This document shows positions 35,701-50,335 of a stretch of 64,000 nucleotides of DNA, one piece after another. Source of the stretch: Tetmemena sp. SeJ-2015 (lineage: Eukaryota > Ciliophora > Spirotrichea > Sporadotrichida > Oxytrichidae); assembly GCA_027382625.1 (NCBI GenBank), contig JAJKFJ010020874.1, forward strand, positions 1 to 64,000, read 5' to 3'. Within the stretch, counting starts at the first letter, position 1. The number at the start of each line of letters is the position of its first letter. A program made the position numbers and the translations under genes. The notes beneath the pieces are model-generated. The model was not told the DNA's origin. It did no database searches and saw only the letters and a list, made by a program, of their open reading frames with translations.

Positions 35701-38700
35701 GGAAAACAAAATTAAATATTTTTTTAAAATTTTTAATTTCAGTTGCAAAAATAAAAAAATAATTCCCCAAAATTAAAAAATTTAAAAAATTTTTAAACTT
35801 TTTTTATAAAAAAAAGTTTAAATTAATTATCTCAGTTTAAAAAATCTGACCAATTTTTTTAAAATGGCAAATTAAAATTTTTTAAAATTCTGAAAAGTAC
35901 AATTTAATGAAAAATTTGATGCAAAAAAGTGTTTTTTTAATTTTTATTTGTCAAATTAAAAATTCCAAATTTTGCTCCTGCATCCAGTTTAGTATTTTTA
36001 AGGGGCTTTCTGTTTTTAATTTATGTATAAGTTTTATTTCAAAGAGCCCGTAAAAATTCGCTTTGGCGAAAAAAATTTAAAAAAAAGAAAGGTTAGGGAA
36101 AACTAGAATTTTAAAAAAGAAAAAAATTGATTTTTAAATTTTTTTTTTTACTCCAATTTTAAATTTTAAATTTTAAACTTTTTTTAAAAAACCAAAAATT
36201 AAAATTTAAATTTTGGTTTAAAAAACCAACCAAAAGAATTTTTAAAAAACTACATTTTTTAACAAAGGTTTTAAAAGGATTTTTTGTATGAAAATTTTTG
36301 GAAAAATTTAAAATATTTTAAATTTTAAAAAAATAAAAAATTTTTTCAAGGAAAAAACCAAAGGGGAAAAAAAAAAAAATTTTTTAAACAAAAAAGAAAA
36401 AAAAAAATATAAAAAAATTTTTATTTTTTAAAAAATTAGTTTTTGAATTCATTAATTTAAATTTTTTTAATTTCCCCAATTTTTTGTAAATAAAACTTGA
36501 ATTTTCCCTTTTTTATTTCTTTTAAAATTTTTTTGGGAAGGAAAAAAAAATTTTTAAAAAAAATTTTTTTTTTTTTTTTATAAATAAAGAAAATAAATTT
36601 TAAAAAAAAATTTGATAATTTTAATTAAGGGAAATTTTTTTTAAATAAATTTTAAATTTTTTAAAAAAATGGATAAAAAAATATTAAAAAAGGTTTAAAA
36701 AAATTTTTTAAAATTTAATTAAAAAATTTTAAATAAATAATTGTCTGTCATTGAGTTTGCATAATCATATACACAGTAGTATTCATTAATTTTATCTAAA
36801 TCCTTATTTTAATATTATTTTTAATAAAATTAATTTTTAAATTAAAAGCAGTTGTGATAAAGAATTTGTGAGTAATAATTTCATAGAGATTTTTAAATTT
36901 AATATTTACGTGTTAAATTTGAATAATTTAATCCTTCAAATTTATATAATTTATTATAAAAATTAAAATTAGACTTTTTATTTTTAAATAATTAATCGTA
37001 TCGTAATACAAATTTGATGAATTACTACTGTAAACTGCAGCTATCATTTAATTTATTTATTTTAATTTTTCTATTTTTTATAAAGCGATTAAAATGAATT
37101 GTATCGGGCGTTTAATCTGCTCGAATAAAACCTGGGGCTGGAGTAAATGTGTAGCCATTTATGATATTATATGAAGTAGCGCTCTCAGACTTGCTTAATC
37201 TCGAGAATTCTAAAAGCAGCATTTCGTTCACAGTCGCATGAACCCCAAAAACGGATATATTCTCCCCTCTCAAAAATAATAATCTGCTAAAAGAGAATAT
37301 TAAATTAAACTTAAATTTTTATAATTTGCTCTCAAGTACATTGATCCCACCAATTGGAATACTATTAATTTTATACAGAGGGATTAGTAGAAAATTACTT
37401 TTGCCAGGAAAGTTGAAACTGAGAGTTTCCATCAAAAATATGAAATAGACACATACTTAATTTTAAATCAATAGTGTATGCGACTATTGTGATCCAATGA
37501 CATTTACTTTCTGGATCACAATCATTAGTTGGAATGTATCCTTAAAGAAGACAATATGCCATATTTTGATCGCCATTGTATTATAGCTAAAGATAATTGT
37601 TGGAATTATCAGCTGAATAAATTTAATTTTTATTGCAAATAAATAAGCTTCTTTTCAAATTTAAGCCAATTTATTTTAAAAATAACTTTCTTTATTTATT
37701 CGGATTTTTATAAGATAAAGCTATGATTCATTAAACAATAATACTAAAATAAACTACTATATTAAATTAAGAGATTTAATTCTATAGTTTCTCCTGCAAC
37801 AAAACATTATACTCGCAATTAATTGAAATGCTCAAACCACTATTAAAGATTATGGGAAAATTGTTTAAAAGATTAGGTTTGTTTTCTATTCTATTCCAAT
37901 CAAGTTAATATATCTATTTTCAAAGTATCTTAATTTTTTTCATAACAATTCTAAAAGGAAATAAACGTTAAAAAATAATTTAAATAGGGTCACTAACACT
38001 AAGAATAGATGTCTTAATTTCTAATAGCAGTTATTTCAATAAGTACTGCTTTTAATCTAAAGTTTTATAAGTATAACAGTAACAAAAATGAAGGAAAAAA
38101 GTAATTAAGAAGATAACCTGTAGGGCATAAATAAAAAAAACGATCATAGTAGGAGTAATTGGTAGTATTTTCTTAAATGATTTTTACTTTTTTTATGAAA
38201 ATATATTTCTCAAAATAAATGAATATTTAATAAAATATAACTATTTTTCATCTATCTTAAGATTAATTGAAGTTGATTAAACGAGGATAATTTCCTTCTT
38301 TATTTTAATTTAAGACTATTTTATCTATTTAATCTATCTATCTATCTATTAATTTAATAAGTAGCTATTGTGACTTCTTTTAAAACTTATTCACGTTTTT
38401 TTATTGATTTTTATTTTTTTAATTAAAGAATATAATTTAAATTAATTAAAAATTGGTTGAATAGATAATCTGGTTCAATTCCTTGGTTTCAAGCTGAAAG
38501 TTAGCAATGAAAACTTAAACTAAAAATAAACTCTTAAACTGGAGTGTCGATGGTTCTTTTCTCATTGAACATAGTAATTACATTAAATCTAGTTGAGGTA
38601 AATACGAATCAATAAATCAAATTATTTATTTTATTTCTAATCTTGTGGGTCTTAATTAGGTGACCACTAAGTCTGGCTATTTCACGTCTATCTGAAATAT

Positions 38701-39184
38701 AGATTCTTATTTTCCCAAGTTAAAAAATAATAATCGTGAATTAAGTTGTCTATCTTACTAAAGTAGAGCATAACTAATTAAAAAAAAATGCTTTGAGCAC
38801 ATCACTCAAAATACTTTTTCCATCTACTTCATCTAAAATAGTGTACTCACCAAGAATAAATATTTCCGAAGCAGACTTAAAGTCAACATCTATAACTCGT
38901 TTAAATCGAGAAAAAACTAATTCCTAAATACACTATCAAAATTTAATTTAAGCATTTATTCCTTATTAATTTATAAAATTTGAACTAATCGATAAATGCT
39001 CTTTTTTAATTAATTTAATATTATTTTCTAAAAATAAAATAATAACTGTGGTGTTTCCATTCGTATCTCCATAGAGAACTGGGAATTTATTAGTTTAGCA
39101 ATTTGCGTATTAAGAAGTCGCACAAATATACATCGTCAGAAAGATTTTGACCAGCATAAATATCATCTTCACTCTTTTATTCAT
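29797..39184 (-). CDS. P1: very large surface protein with signal peptide and multipass C-terminus
   Basis: Function not recognised. ATG 39184 starts MNKRVKMIFMLVKIFLTMYI, a signal peptide, then ANCQTNKFPVLYGDTNG. The ectodomain is beta-rich: FKRVIDVDFKSASEIFILGE near 38830-38900, FNVITMFNEKRTIDTPV near 38520-38580, and EMLLLEFSRL...YTFTPAPGFIRAD near 37090-37240. The middle (33.26-36.74 kb) is lost to base-call damage but matches the P2/P3 ectodomain. The C-terminal third has at least seven hydrophobic segments, including STFSLLDTSLLTGIVANVML, YLLCGNFIIIACLQIIIDIS, NIGYIILGVIAFLFLVFTLL, MSLIIVLLYTISPLALLLF and MFGFFIISVILINTLVNFF, and the soluble box FRTKFGSFYPSIYL. A short charged tail (KKELANKDCMTRDQLVEKAG) ends at TGA 29797-29799. 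It is the only one of the three copies with an ATG at the leader. Confidence 0.6.
33260..36740. other. Zone of corrupted consensus over the P1 ectodomain
   Basis: Most bases are in runs of A, T, G or C. Traces of P2/P3 survive: GTGAGTCCTTTACCCT near 34027 matches GTGAGTCCTTACCCTATG at 45228, ACTACTTCGAGATAACTTTT near 34250 matches 45403, and AGAGGTGATTAAA near 33620 matches 44927. A clean island at about 34690-34870 aligns well with 45790-45910. No reading frame from this zone should be trusted. Confidence 0.8.
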
Positions 39185-41054
39185 TCTTTCAAAGTCCTTT
39201 AAGAAAGGATCCTAACACTTATGTTTGTTACAAAATTAGCCATAATCTATACCACTTTCAGGCTTTAATTAAAAGATATTAAAATTAAGGCTTCTCAAAA
39301 TCAAAGGCTGAATTTTTAATTATAATAACTCAAATAAAAAGAAAAAGTTAAACTTAAAATAGTTTAACAGCAATTTTTAATTTAGTTTAAACTGAAGAGT
39401 AAATAAGGAAAGGATTTGAAGAATGACGTTTTTAATTCAGTATTGATCGCTATTCTTGGTTGTTGCTAAATATATTCAAAAATTTAAAAATTTAAGGATT
39501 GAGCTCTGATTAATCATAGTTATTAAAAGTAATCTATTATTCTCGAAATAATTATAAATATAAAAATTATTCTAAAAAGGGCGAAAGTTATTGCTATTAA
39601 AAAAAATTTATCTTTCTTTGAGAGCTTTAAAACGTAAAGTTATTGTCAATTTCTTTAATATTTTATTTTCCTGAGTATTTTTTTTATTGATAAGATAACA
39701 ATATATGACTTATGTTTTCTTGATTACTTTTTATCGATAAAACATGATTATTATAATAATTTTGAACTAATTACTATTTTAAAGGCACATGTTGTTGATG
39801 ACTTTTAATTTTTATTTTTAATTTTTTTGATCAAGAAAAATTTAATTTTCTACATTTAAAATTCTCAAATTCAAATCTTAAAGTGGCTAACTGTATTAAA
39901 AGATAGCATGATTAAATACTTAATTTTTTAATTTGTTGAATTAAGTTGAAGATAGATTTATTGACTAATAAATTTGGCGAAGAGTTTGAGGATCAATCAA
40001 ATAATTGATGTGCACGAAACTTAGAAGTGCGATGAGGAACAGCTGCAACTCCTAACTTTCTCATCTGCAACTTTCAAATGCGAGAGTATAGTGTGGCACT
40101 CTCAACATTTTTGCGATGGAGTTGATGTTGAGAACTGGCTATTACTACTGATAAGAGTGACTACATCCATACCTTAGAGTCAAAATGAAACTGAGATAGG
40201 ATGGATCATGTAGTTATTTTTGAGTAATTTCGCGTTTGACTCGCATGATTATAAGTATTAATAAAAGAAATTAATTATACACAACTTATTTTCACTTTCT
40301 TATCATATTTTAACCATTAAATTTTTATTCCTTTAAAAATTATGCTGGTCCCTCTATTTTAAAGAATTTTTATTCCTTATATCAAAGCATTTTTGATTAT
40401 CTTAAATCTTAATTTTCTATATCTTGTTGAATTAATTATAATTCTAATTTTCAATTCTTTATCTACTCTATCTTGCTGGATATTTATTTTTAATATTAAT
40501 TTAAAGACATTATATCTGCTAATTTAATAAAAACAGAATTTAATTAAAATTGGAACGAATCAGTGGCAGTTGTAACAAGTCAATTTGAATTGATATTTCG
40601 CCATTCAGTATAAAATCTTTAAGAACTTTATATCCTTTCAACTTTGTGAGGGAGTTCTTAGTAAAAAGTTAAAATCGATTAAAATAAAGTGTAGATCGTA
40701 ATTTTTAATAAGAATGACTCGAATTCACATTTTCTCCTGATTGAGAAGAGCTGTGAAGATGAATAAAGAAGAAACTCAGATTAAATTTTGAACAGCTATC
40801 GAACAAGTTACAAGATCATTGGGTGAATTAGCCATTTTAACTGCCACAATATTGCATCTCATTTTATTATTTTAACTTAATCATCAATTTTAATTAAATT
40901 CTATTCTATAATAAATTAAAATAAATTTTATTCTCGCTAAATTTATTTTATTAATTTATAAAAAGAGGAGTTTTTTGTATTTTGAGAATTATGATGAGGC
41001 ATGATTGGTATATATAACACATCGCAAATCTGATTTCTAATTTATTCTCTGAAT
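39185..41054. other. Intergenic between P2 and P1
   Basis: Mostly AT-rich. One plus-strand stretch, about 39964-40393, is open (apart from TAA/TAG) with exon-like composition up to 40250 (KCDEEQLQLLTFSSATFKCE, later QHFCDGVDVENWLLLL), but it has no usable start codon or family match. The segment 40960-41054 is the duplicated 3' flank of the P unit, matching 29530-29640. Confidence 0.4.
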
Positions 41055-44000
41055 TCAAATCTAAAAAATTTTTTAATTATTTTTAAGTAATTTATAATGA
41101 ACTAGCAAATTTTTCAACCATTTATTTCCCTTTTATCTAACTTAATGATAAAATTAAAGAATTTATAATGCTTGGGAAATGTGCTTCTTCATTTGAATTT
41201 ATAAAAATTCCTTCTCCCACAAATATTATTGACTCTATATATAAATAGAAGTAGAATTTAATGGAAACTTTATATTGAAATGAAAAGGCAATTTGATTAG
41301 TTTATTCGATTTTAATTTACGTTTCAAAGTCCTCTTAGTTTCTTTTGCAACTGACTTATTTTAAATAAAACTCCAAATTTATGTTAAGCTTATTTTGCAA
41401 TGACTTAAGGCAGGAGTCTCCTTCTTGCTGACAAAATTGATAAAATTAGGTTCTTCGGCTTTGATGCGATTTCGTGCTCTAGATGCTGCTTTCTCCACCA
41501 ACTAATCTCTAGTCATGCAGTCCTTGTTAGCAAGTTCATTTTTTAGTTTTAGACTCAAGAACTAGATATCCATCAGACTCTAGGTATTAGTTGCTGCACC
41601 ACCACCTTTCTTATTTTTCTTATTAACTACTGAGCTTGTGTTTCTACTCTCGTAGTCATCCCAAGGCTATCTCAAATATATATGAACTTTCAATAGTACA
41701 ATAAATAAGTTTTGTTTAAAGGCTGTAGAGTAGGTATAGAACTAAAGTAGTCTTCACTTCTGATACTTTTGAAAGGCAGAATACTACGATCATCTTCACA
41801 CAAAATACTTACAGACATTTATAGATAGATATTTTAATCTTTCTTATCTGAGAATAGTGAAACGAAAGTCTGCCCTAAATGGAAAATTAAATTAAAGTAT
41901 ATTTAAAATTAATGGGGAGACTAGGAAAACTATTCAAAAGGCTGAGTATCGTCTAGGTTTTTATTTGTCAAGTCAACTGTGGAGTTCTGTTCTAATTTGT
42001 TCAAGTCCTCATTAGCAGCTTCCTGCTTCGCCTTCAAATTCTATCATAGCATAAATAAAATACTCATTTTCTTAATTTCTTAATTCTTCTACCTAGCCAA
42101 CTTATAAAAAGATGATGAATAAAGATAAGAGGGAACAATTATAATTTTCAGATAGAGCTTGAAAAACACACGGTAGAGCTAGAGCGCATTGATCTTGAAG
42201 AACATAAAAAAGTTAACAAGAATGTTTATCAGTATAATTGCGATTATGAAAAAGCCCAGCATATACAGAGTGTCTGGGTCAGAAGATCCTTAAACATAAG
42301 GAGTCAAGAAGCATAAAATATAATCAATATATTATTTAATGATTTAGCAAAAGACTAGGAGGCAAGTAGTTCATTCAAAAGCTCAGTCAAATTATCTGAT
42401 TTGTCCTCAAACGGTCGATACTTTGCAATATAGAACATACTCATGTAGCTAATCCAAAGCTAACTTATCAATTGGAATGTAGGATAATCTCCTAGCAGAA
42501 CTTTAAAAATTTATTTATAAAAGAACTATAACTAGTGAATACTAAAGCCTTCTCAGAATAAAAATCACGTTCCACGAGTAATGTAAAATGCTCAAAGTCA
42601 AAACTCCTGGATCAAAATTTTTAGATTTAAATATATAAAAGGATAGAAAGACCCAAACTTAGTTTTAAAAGGAACATCGTTAAGTAAACTCTACTTCTTC
42701 TTAAGAAAAAGTACGATGGCTATGGGAGAAATGGAATAGAACAAAACTATGATCAAAGACATAGCAAATGAGCCACTACTTGCAGTAGCTCCTATTAAAA
42801 ACTAAAGACAATATAATCAAGAAGAAAGAATAGAGTTTACAGATTTCATTCCTAGCAATGAAGCCAGATAAGTTTTGAGGTAACTTTTGGTGAAGTATGT
42901 GATGATGGAGCTGAACATTACTTTTTACTGAAGTGTATTCAGCAATTTCTGGGCACTAAAATGAACTTATATATCCAATCTTTTCTTACAATCTTTAAAT
43001 TAAACATCAAACGTTAGGATTTTCTAATCTAAAGTTCTTTGTGAGATGCCTGACTAACAAAAGCATGAGCACTAGAAATATGAATGCTATAATCCCGAGA
43101 ATTAGATAGCCTATATTCTGCATTACTTTGCTGTCATCATATCTTTCAAATTTTATTTAAAATTTTTTTATCGTTAGAAGTTAAGGAAATCAGTTTAACT
43201 TTTAAAATTAAAGGTTTGAAAAGATATCCATTTCCTGGAAGGAGGAATTCGTATTTTGCGATAAGTTATTTACTGAGTAGAATATCATGTTAACCAACCA
43301 TTTTGGGACTATACTCATATTGGATATGTCAATGATAATCTGTAAGCAGGCGATAATGTTAAAATTACCACATAATAAATATTTTATGAAATATTTGAAG
43401 GTAGCGCTATATTCATCATGGGTATGTGGGACAGGATTTGGAGAGTGTTTATCAAGTTCCAAATTTACTTCATCGAAAGCCCAAGCAGCAAAGAAAGCAT
43501 CAAAATCATTATAAGAGATTTCTTAATGCAATTTTTGAATGAATTTATTTTATTAACATCACATTTGCGATTATTCCCGTGAGAAGGGATGAGTCAAGCA
43601 AACTGAAAGTGGATTTCATCACAGCCATTATCTAACATAAACAATGAAAGAAAAAATTAAGTCATAAATTATTTATTTTTGGATTCTATTGGAACTATGG
43701 AATAGGGAAACTCAATCTTGACTAGTCCTGTACTACTAATTTCTGATATCTTTGGGTAGCATTCCTAGCTATTGCCACTTGGACATTTAACGTTTGCTGA
43801 TTTAGAAGAGTATACAAATACTTTGAAATCCTGGTATTACCCCAAATCCTCAAACTGAGATCCTCTTAATGTTACTTTGATTTATTATGTAACTATTCGC
43901 AAAAAGAATTTTGGAATTGAATATCATATTTTTCCAAAAGAAAATAATCATTTTAAACTTAAAATTTTGTTTAAAGTTGCTTTGGTTGTACGATGTTTAA

Positions 44001-47000
44001 AATTCAAACTCCCTAAATTCAAGATTCAATTCATTCCAATAGATTTTACTCTAAGAATGAAATTTTATTTTTATAAGGACTATAGGAATCCGTAATTTGG
44101 CTAATTTTTTTGTGAAAAGGTAAATAAATAAAAAAATTATACCTTTTTATAATGAATTTATCCAAAATTTTTGATTGTGTAAATGCCAACATCGGACTCT
44201 TTGGGAGAGAATTAAAATATATTTATTCAACTGAATATGAGCTGGTTAAGCTCAGAGATGCAAAACTTCCTTATATCTTTTAGGTTGACATCAACTATGT
44301 AAGACCTGGCTCGTATAGTTTAAAAGCAAGAAGGCAATTCAACTGCTTCTTTTTCCCCTGTAAACACCTTCATATCTTTCACCTAAACTTAAAATATAAT
44401 AGTAGATCCTATAATTAGCAAATATCATTTAGCACCCTGCAAAGCTTACTCAATAAATAATATAACTCCAAGACCACCTTCATTTAAGCTCTTCTAATAG
44501 GGCCGAGGGCTAATATCTATGTTCACATCAAAATATATAAAGATATTTATTCTTTACTTTTAAATTATTTAATTTGCTTGCTAAATGATGATGAGTTTAA
44601 CATTTTAAACATTGATTTTAGCAGCTGCAACTTAATTTATAGAAATACCTAGACTGTATCTGTAGCTCCCTACTTTATCCTCATCTTGTGTCTGCACTCT
44701 GAGTTCATCTACTATTATAGCTGCAATTTCCTCATCGACAGTACCACTTGATGAACTCAAGTTAAATGTAATATTAAAAATAGGTATTATTCCTCCCTAT
44801 TAATTTAGTAATAGTCTTACAAATGGGGCTGAGAGCCCTTAGGTCAAAGAGAGGAGCCAAATTTATGCTAACTGGATTTGCACCCACAGTATATAGAATG
44901 CTTACTGTCTTCTTTTTTACAGGGACAGAGGTGATTAAAAATTAATTTGCAAAAATGTATTTTAATCTTAATTAAATATTAATGATGTTGCAAGTAGTGT
45001 AAAGAGTAATAATATAACTAATATTATAAAGTTTATCTTGAATTTGGTATAAATAATAATATTTTCTATTTCATAACAGCCATGAGAGCTACATTTTTAA
45101 TGAAGTCTAAAATCTTACTTGAATTGAGCATCTGAGCGGGGATTTCATTGGAAGTTGAGTATCCCTCTTTAACTATATAAGAGCTATCAGAGTTGTGGAA
45201 GTACATAGAATCCACAAACTTAACTGAGAGTGAGTCCTTACCCTATGCAAAAAAAATTACTCTTAAGAAATGTTGAGTTTACCAAGATAGACTGAGAGAT
45301 ATACTAAGGATTTTGGAAAAGGATTTAAACAGAAATTTCATCTGCAGTAAAGGAGGTTATACTGTATTCAACTATCGATGCATTCAAAGCCTCGGACTAC
45401 TTCAGAGATAACTTTACTAGCTAATTAAAACAATTAAAAAATTAAGAACTTAAGAGCAGAGGTGACGTTTGTGAAATTTTTGGATTCTAAATTTATAATT
45501 ATAATTATATATACCTATTAAAAATATGTAAAGAGTAAAATAGACATTCCCTTGTATATTAGTAGAGGAATCATATGTGCTAAGAGTAATGGGGTAAGAG
45601 TCTTTCATAACAGATCCAGTAGGATCCTTAGAAATCGTGAGCCCTATGTGTGTTGAATTGTAACTGTACGAGGGAGAATAAGTAAAGTTGGACACTGTAA
45701 AATTAACCGTTTTAATTAAATTTTTTAATGATACTATCTTAAATTATAGGAAGGACTTAGAGTGCAGTATTTGTTACTTATCAAGGTTGTATTGAGCTTT
45801 TTAATGTAGAAAACCTCAGAGCTGGCATCTTAGAATTAGTCAAAGTAGATATCCTCCTATGAGAAGCTAGGCAAGGCGTAGCACTTTGTCTTTAGAGACT
45901 ACAAATTTAAATAAATTCATGCTTGCTGCTGTAAAGGTTGGGCCTGCTCCATTTGAATATGTCATCATAGTTATATTTAAATTCAGAAGATTAAAATAGT
46001 TAGCGATTACACTGATTCACTATAAGAAGCAATATAGACCTATTAGTTAGAAGTTCCGAATTAGACACTCGTAAACGTTGTCGAATTAAAAAAAAATAAC
46101 TTAAATACAATTGGTGTAATAGTTATTGAAACTGGCACATTTGCTTTACTGATAGTTGCTCGTTATGAAAGAAATCGTATTTTTATTTGTATTTTTCTAG
46201 TAGAGGCAGTTTATTCACAACAAACATAAATTTAATTATAGAGAGTCAATTATTCCCTGTGTTAAGGAGCCATAGAGATAAGTGTTCCATATGTTGTAGG
46301 GATTAAACCTGCCATTTAATATTAATTTATGAAGGAGAATGGATAGTAGACCCCTCCAAACAGATTCCCAAGTAAAAATATTAACAATTGAAAGCAAGTA
46401 TGTTGTGGGATCCGGTAATCGTCTTTGGAGTTGGGTCGCCATCTGCGTTTGTGTAAGTACTAGGGCTTGTATAGTTGAAGAGATTCGTTATCGATAGCTT
46501 GAAAATTTAATTTTATAGAGTATCGCAAAGATTTTTATATTTTACAAAACGACTAGCCTATCAGGCAGTGGATAATAAAAAATAAATCTGATGATAAAGT
46601 AAGGCCAAGGTTTCGTTAATAAACACTCCTCCGCTAACTAATGAATTCAATATTGCAATGTCTGAGCATTAAATTTTTTTAATTCATGCATGCTCCGCTA
46701 TAGATAGATATTATACTAATTTAAGTTTTGGGGGAAAAAAATAAATGACAAATTATTTTAACTCAGATGAGAACAAATTTTAGAAATCTTCGATTCAAAT
46801 AAATCTTAAAGCAGATTGTTTGCTAAAATATTATTTAAAGTAGGTAAAAAATATTGTTTATACTAAATCTTAGATTTACCTAATTGGAAATTAAAGCGAT
46901 TGAAATTATAATCTACAAATTAAAACTAATCTACAAATAGGTTTCTAAAGTGATTCACCGAATTTATAAGTTATTGTAGAATCAAAATTTGACATAAATT

Positions 47001-49310
47001 AAATGTACATTTGCAAAAATAATTGACATCATACCCAAATAGGCTGAAATAAATATTATTAAGCTGTCTTATAGTTTAAGTATTCATAGAAGCAATAGTA
47101 TTCATAGATAAACTCTAAATCTTAAATTGTGAAATCAATTGATGCTAATTTTATTATGATAGTTTTATTATTTAGAAGTGAAGTTGATCTGTTTAAGAAG
47201 AAATTATAATTTATAAATCCTTGGCAATTTATTTGGTCCCTAAATATATAATTTTATTGAAAGATATTATTGAATGAATATTTATTTTTGAATAAAAAAT
47301 TCACAAAAATACTAGATGGATGAGTATGGGCTGAAAATTGCAGAAATCATTCACTTTACTTTTAAAATGATAGTATTTATAATAAATTAATTCTTATTAT
47401 TGATTGTACCTAGTTATTCATTCGCAGGATTAAATCCCTAGGCTCCAGAGAATGAATGACAGGTAATTTAATTATAGTAGGAAGAGTCCTCTGATTAAGA
47501 GAACCGGGAGAATTCAAAAAGCATCATGCGACTGAGACTCGTATCAAATCCAAAAGTGTAAATCTTCTCTCCAGAACCTCAATCATAAATTAATCTTTGC
47601 ATCATAAAAATAAATTAGCCTTTTTTAAACTACTAAAAACCTCTGATGTTCATAGATCCCATCAATTGGAATTCAATTAATTTTTATTCGTAGGGAGGAG
47701 TAGACACTTACTTTTACCATGCGAGTACTAAGCGAAATTATGAATCAAAATTCTTAAAATAAAATGAATTATTTTATTGTTAATCAATTTTGTAAGAGAC
47801 TATTTTGATCGTATAATACTTACTTAAAAAAGAATTTTTGTAATAATTTATTTTATAGGTATAAGAATCTGTTTAAAGAAGACAGTATACCTAATTTACT
47901 TGGCTAGTGTAGTATAGCTAAAGTTAATTGATACTATCATCTGTTGAATAATCTAAAATGCTAAAAAAGTTAAATTTATACTTAAGCTAATTTAATTTTT
48001 AAAAAGCAACAAAAAAATAGTCTAACATCTTTTCCATATTACGAATAGGCTTTTAAAAAAAAAATTGTTAAAATTTTATTCTTAATTCAGAGGATTTTAT
48101 TTAAAATTCATGCAGCAAAAGAAAAAATCGTATTTAAGGAATTAGGAGAAGTTTTATTAAAGTATAAAGTGATTATTTATTATAACTCTCTCTGCTCTCA
48201 TTAATAACTCTCTTTTTTATTAATTAAAAAATAATTAAATAAGATATTAAGGATGAGAAACTAAGTTTATCATTGTTATATTTTTATGATTAGGGCTACT
48301 TCCTGTTATGTTTGTAATTAGAATTACAGTCAAAAAAATAAATCATTTAATTATTATGATGTTTTTGAGTTGATTCCCACTTTGCATTAATGAATGAAAA
48401 ATTATTTATTAACCCTGAGAATAGAGCAATTATCTATCTTAAATAAAAATATTATAATTTTATAGAAGACGTATCTGGTGTCTTTTTTTATTAATTTAAT
48501 CAAAGGGCATTTTTCCTCTGGATATAAGCGTTTTAATGAAAGAATATAATCTTATTTATAAAATGTATTGAATAGATAATCTGATTTAATTCCTTGATAA
48601 AGAGCTAAAAGTTAGCAATGAAAACTTGTATTAAATTATATTAAACTTATTCTTCACATACTTCTCATTTATTAAACTGGAGTGGCAACCGTTCTTTTTT
48701 CATTAAACATAGTGATGACATTAAACGAAGGTGCAGTTAAAGTGAATCCCAACTAATTTATTATTATATATCTTAATTGAATCTAGTGGGTCTAAGCTAT
48801 GGTACTTCTAAATTAGGCTATCTCACATTAAGTTAATATATCGTGTCTACTACTCCCAAGTTAAAAATAAACCTAGTTGTCCACTTTGTTAAAGTAGAGT
48901 AGATATATTTTTTCATTAAAATAAAAGTATAAGAGTACATCACTCAAAATACTTCCATCTGTTTTATTTAAAATCATATACTCTCCAAGAACATAAATTT
49001 CTGAGGAACTTTTAAAGTCAACATGAATAACTGATTTATTAAATCATAATTATTGCGAAAATAAAATACCTATATTTTATTTAATAAATCATTGGCATTA
49101 CTTTTGGACATAATAATCTTAAATTAATAGATTTTCCATTATAAAAAAACTATCTCTTTAAATTAAATATGATGTGTGTCCTTTAGTATCTCCATAAAGC
49201 ACAGGTATTTTATAAGTTTAGCAATTTGCGAAAATAGGAGTAAAACAAATTTACAAAGCCAAAAAGACTTTGATAAGTATAAATAGTGTGCTCACTAATT
49301 TATTCCGCTT
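41055..49310 (-). CDS. P2: paralogue of P1, leader without ATG
   Basis: Same order as P1. The leader region near 49195-49310 reads VSTLFILIKVFLALQICFTP, then ANCQTYKIPVLYGDTKG, but the base positions of P1's ATG read GGA here and no in-frame ATG replaces it. The ectodomain has FNVITMFNEKRTVATPV, MMLFEFSRF, NADGDPTPKTITGSHNIL, LGNLFGGVYYPFSFINQYQM and the strand pair GLTISKDPTGSVMKDSYPIT with STNIQGNVYFTLYIF near 45525-45660, resembling cadherin-like or Ig-like sheets. Membrane and tail parts (YLLCGNFNIIACLQIIIDIS, KNELANKDCMTRDQLVEKAA) end at TGA 41055-41057. The body looks intact. Either an upstream exon provides the start or this copy is decaying. Confidence 0.55.
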
Positions 49311-50335
49311 TTCTAATTATCTTTGATGATCAGTTTTAATCAAAGATCTCCCATTAATTTAGCGAGAATTAATATCATATAATGGCATAAAATAAATATT
49401 AAAAGTATTTTAAGGCGGCTGTAGATCAAAGATGAATCCTTTTTAAATTTTAGATCATTAAAAATTAGAAGAAATTAAAATATGAAAAATTTTTATTTCA
49501 AAATGTAAAACTATTTATTTGCAGAATTTTAAAAATAATGAAGTGGAATCTGAGAAAGTATTTTAAGAGAGACATTTTTTATTAATTTAAGGTTTCTTCT
49601 CTTAATTAGCGCTTAAAGCATAAGAATAAAAATAAATGCGTAATGCTTATGCTCTGTTTAATCATATTTATTAATAGAAGTCCTTTATTACTAAAATGAT
49701 TCTAAAATAATTATTTAGGCAATCTTCCTCAATAAATTAAATTTATATCTGAAAAAGAAATTGAAAAAAGCATTTCTTTATATCGAGAATGTAAGACTAA
49801 AAACTAATTTTGTGATTTTTAATTGCATTACAAATATTTTCTTTATAGAATTTGATTTATAAGGGCAATATTTGGCTCTAACTATACTTAATCCATTTTA
49901 ATTAATTATTACATTTTTGTATATAACAATTTTGAGCAAATTATATTTCCATTGGTATGTGTCTGAGGAGTGGCTACTTTATTTATTCTTAAGAAGCTTG
50001 CTTGATCTGACTAACCAACTTTTTATTATCTTCATTTCCAAATCTCTTTCGCAATTTTGGATAAAGACTAAAAATTTGAATTAAAATTTATGATAACTTT
50101 CTTTGTTAATATAGTAAAGGAATATATTGATATTAAGATGAATATACACTCTGAGCTAGTTTAAAGACTTTATTTGAATTAGTGGGCTTTAAGATTCCGT
50201 GATTATCACTGTTTTTGCATTTATATATTTAAGAAACCAGATTAATTATTTATTTTCGCACTGCATTCTTACTATAATTCTCTTTGTTAAATAATTACTT
50301 AAAATTGTCAGCAAAAGATTTATAGCTGAGAATCT
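49311..50335. other. AT-rich DNA between P2 and the foldback element
   Basis: No exon-like frame found. In P1 and P2 the sequence downstream of the equivalent ectodomain position would encode the membrane region; none of that is detectable here, so P3 does not resume on this side of the element. Confidence 0.5.

Noticed and set aside
40530..40600. Possible third copy of the dispersed repeat
   Set aside because: Shares only AATTTAATTAAAAT and GGCAGTTG boxes at a different spacing, which is not enough in AT-rich DNA.
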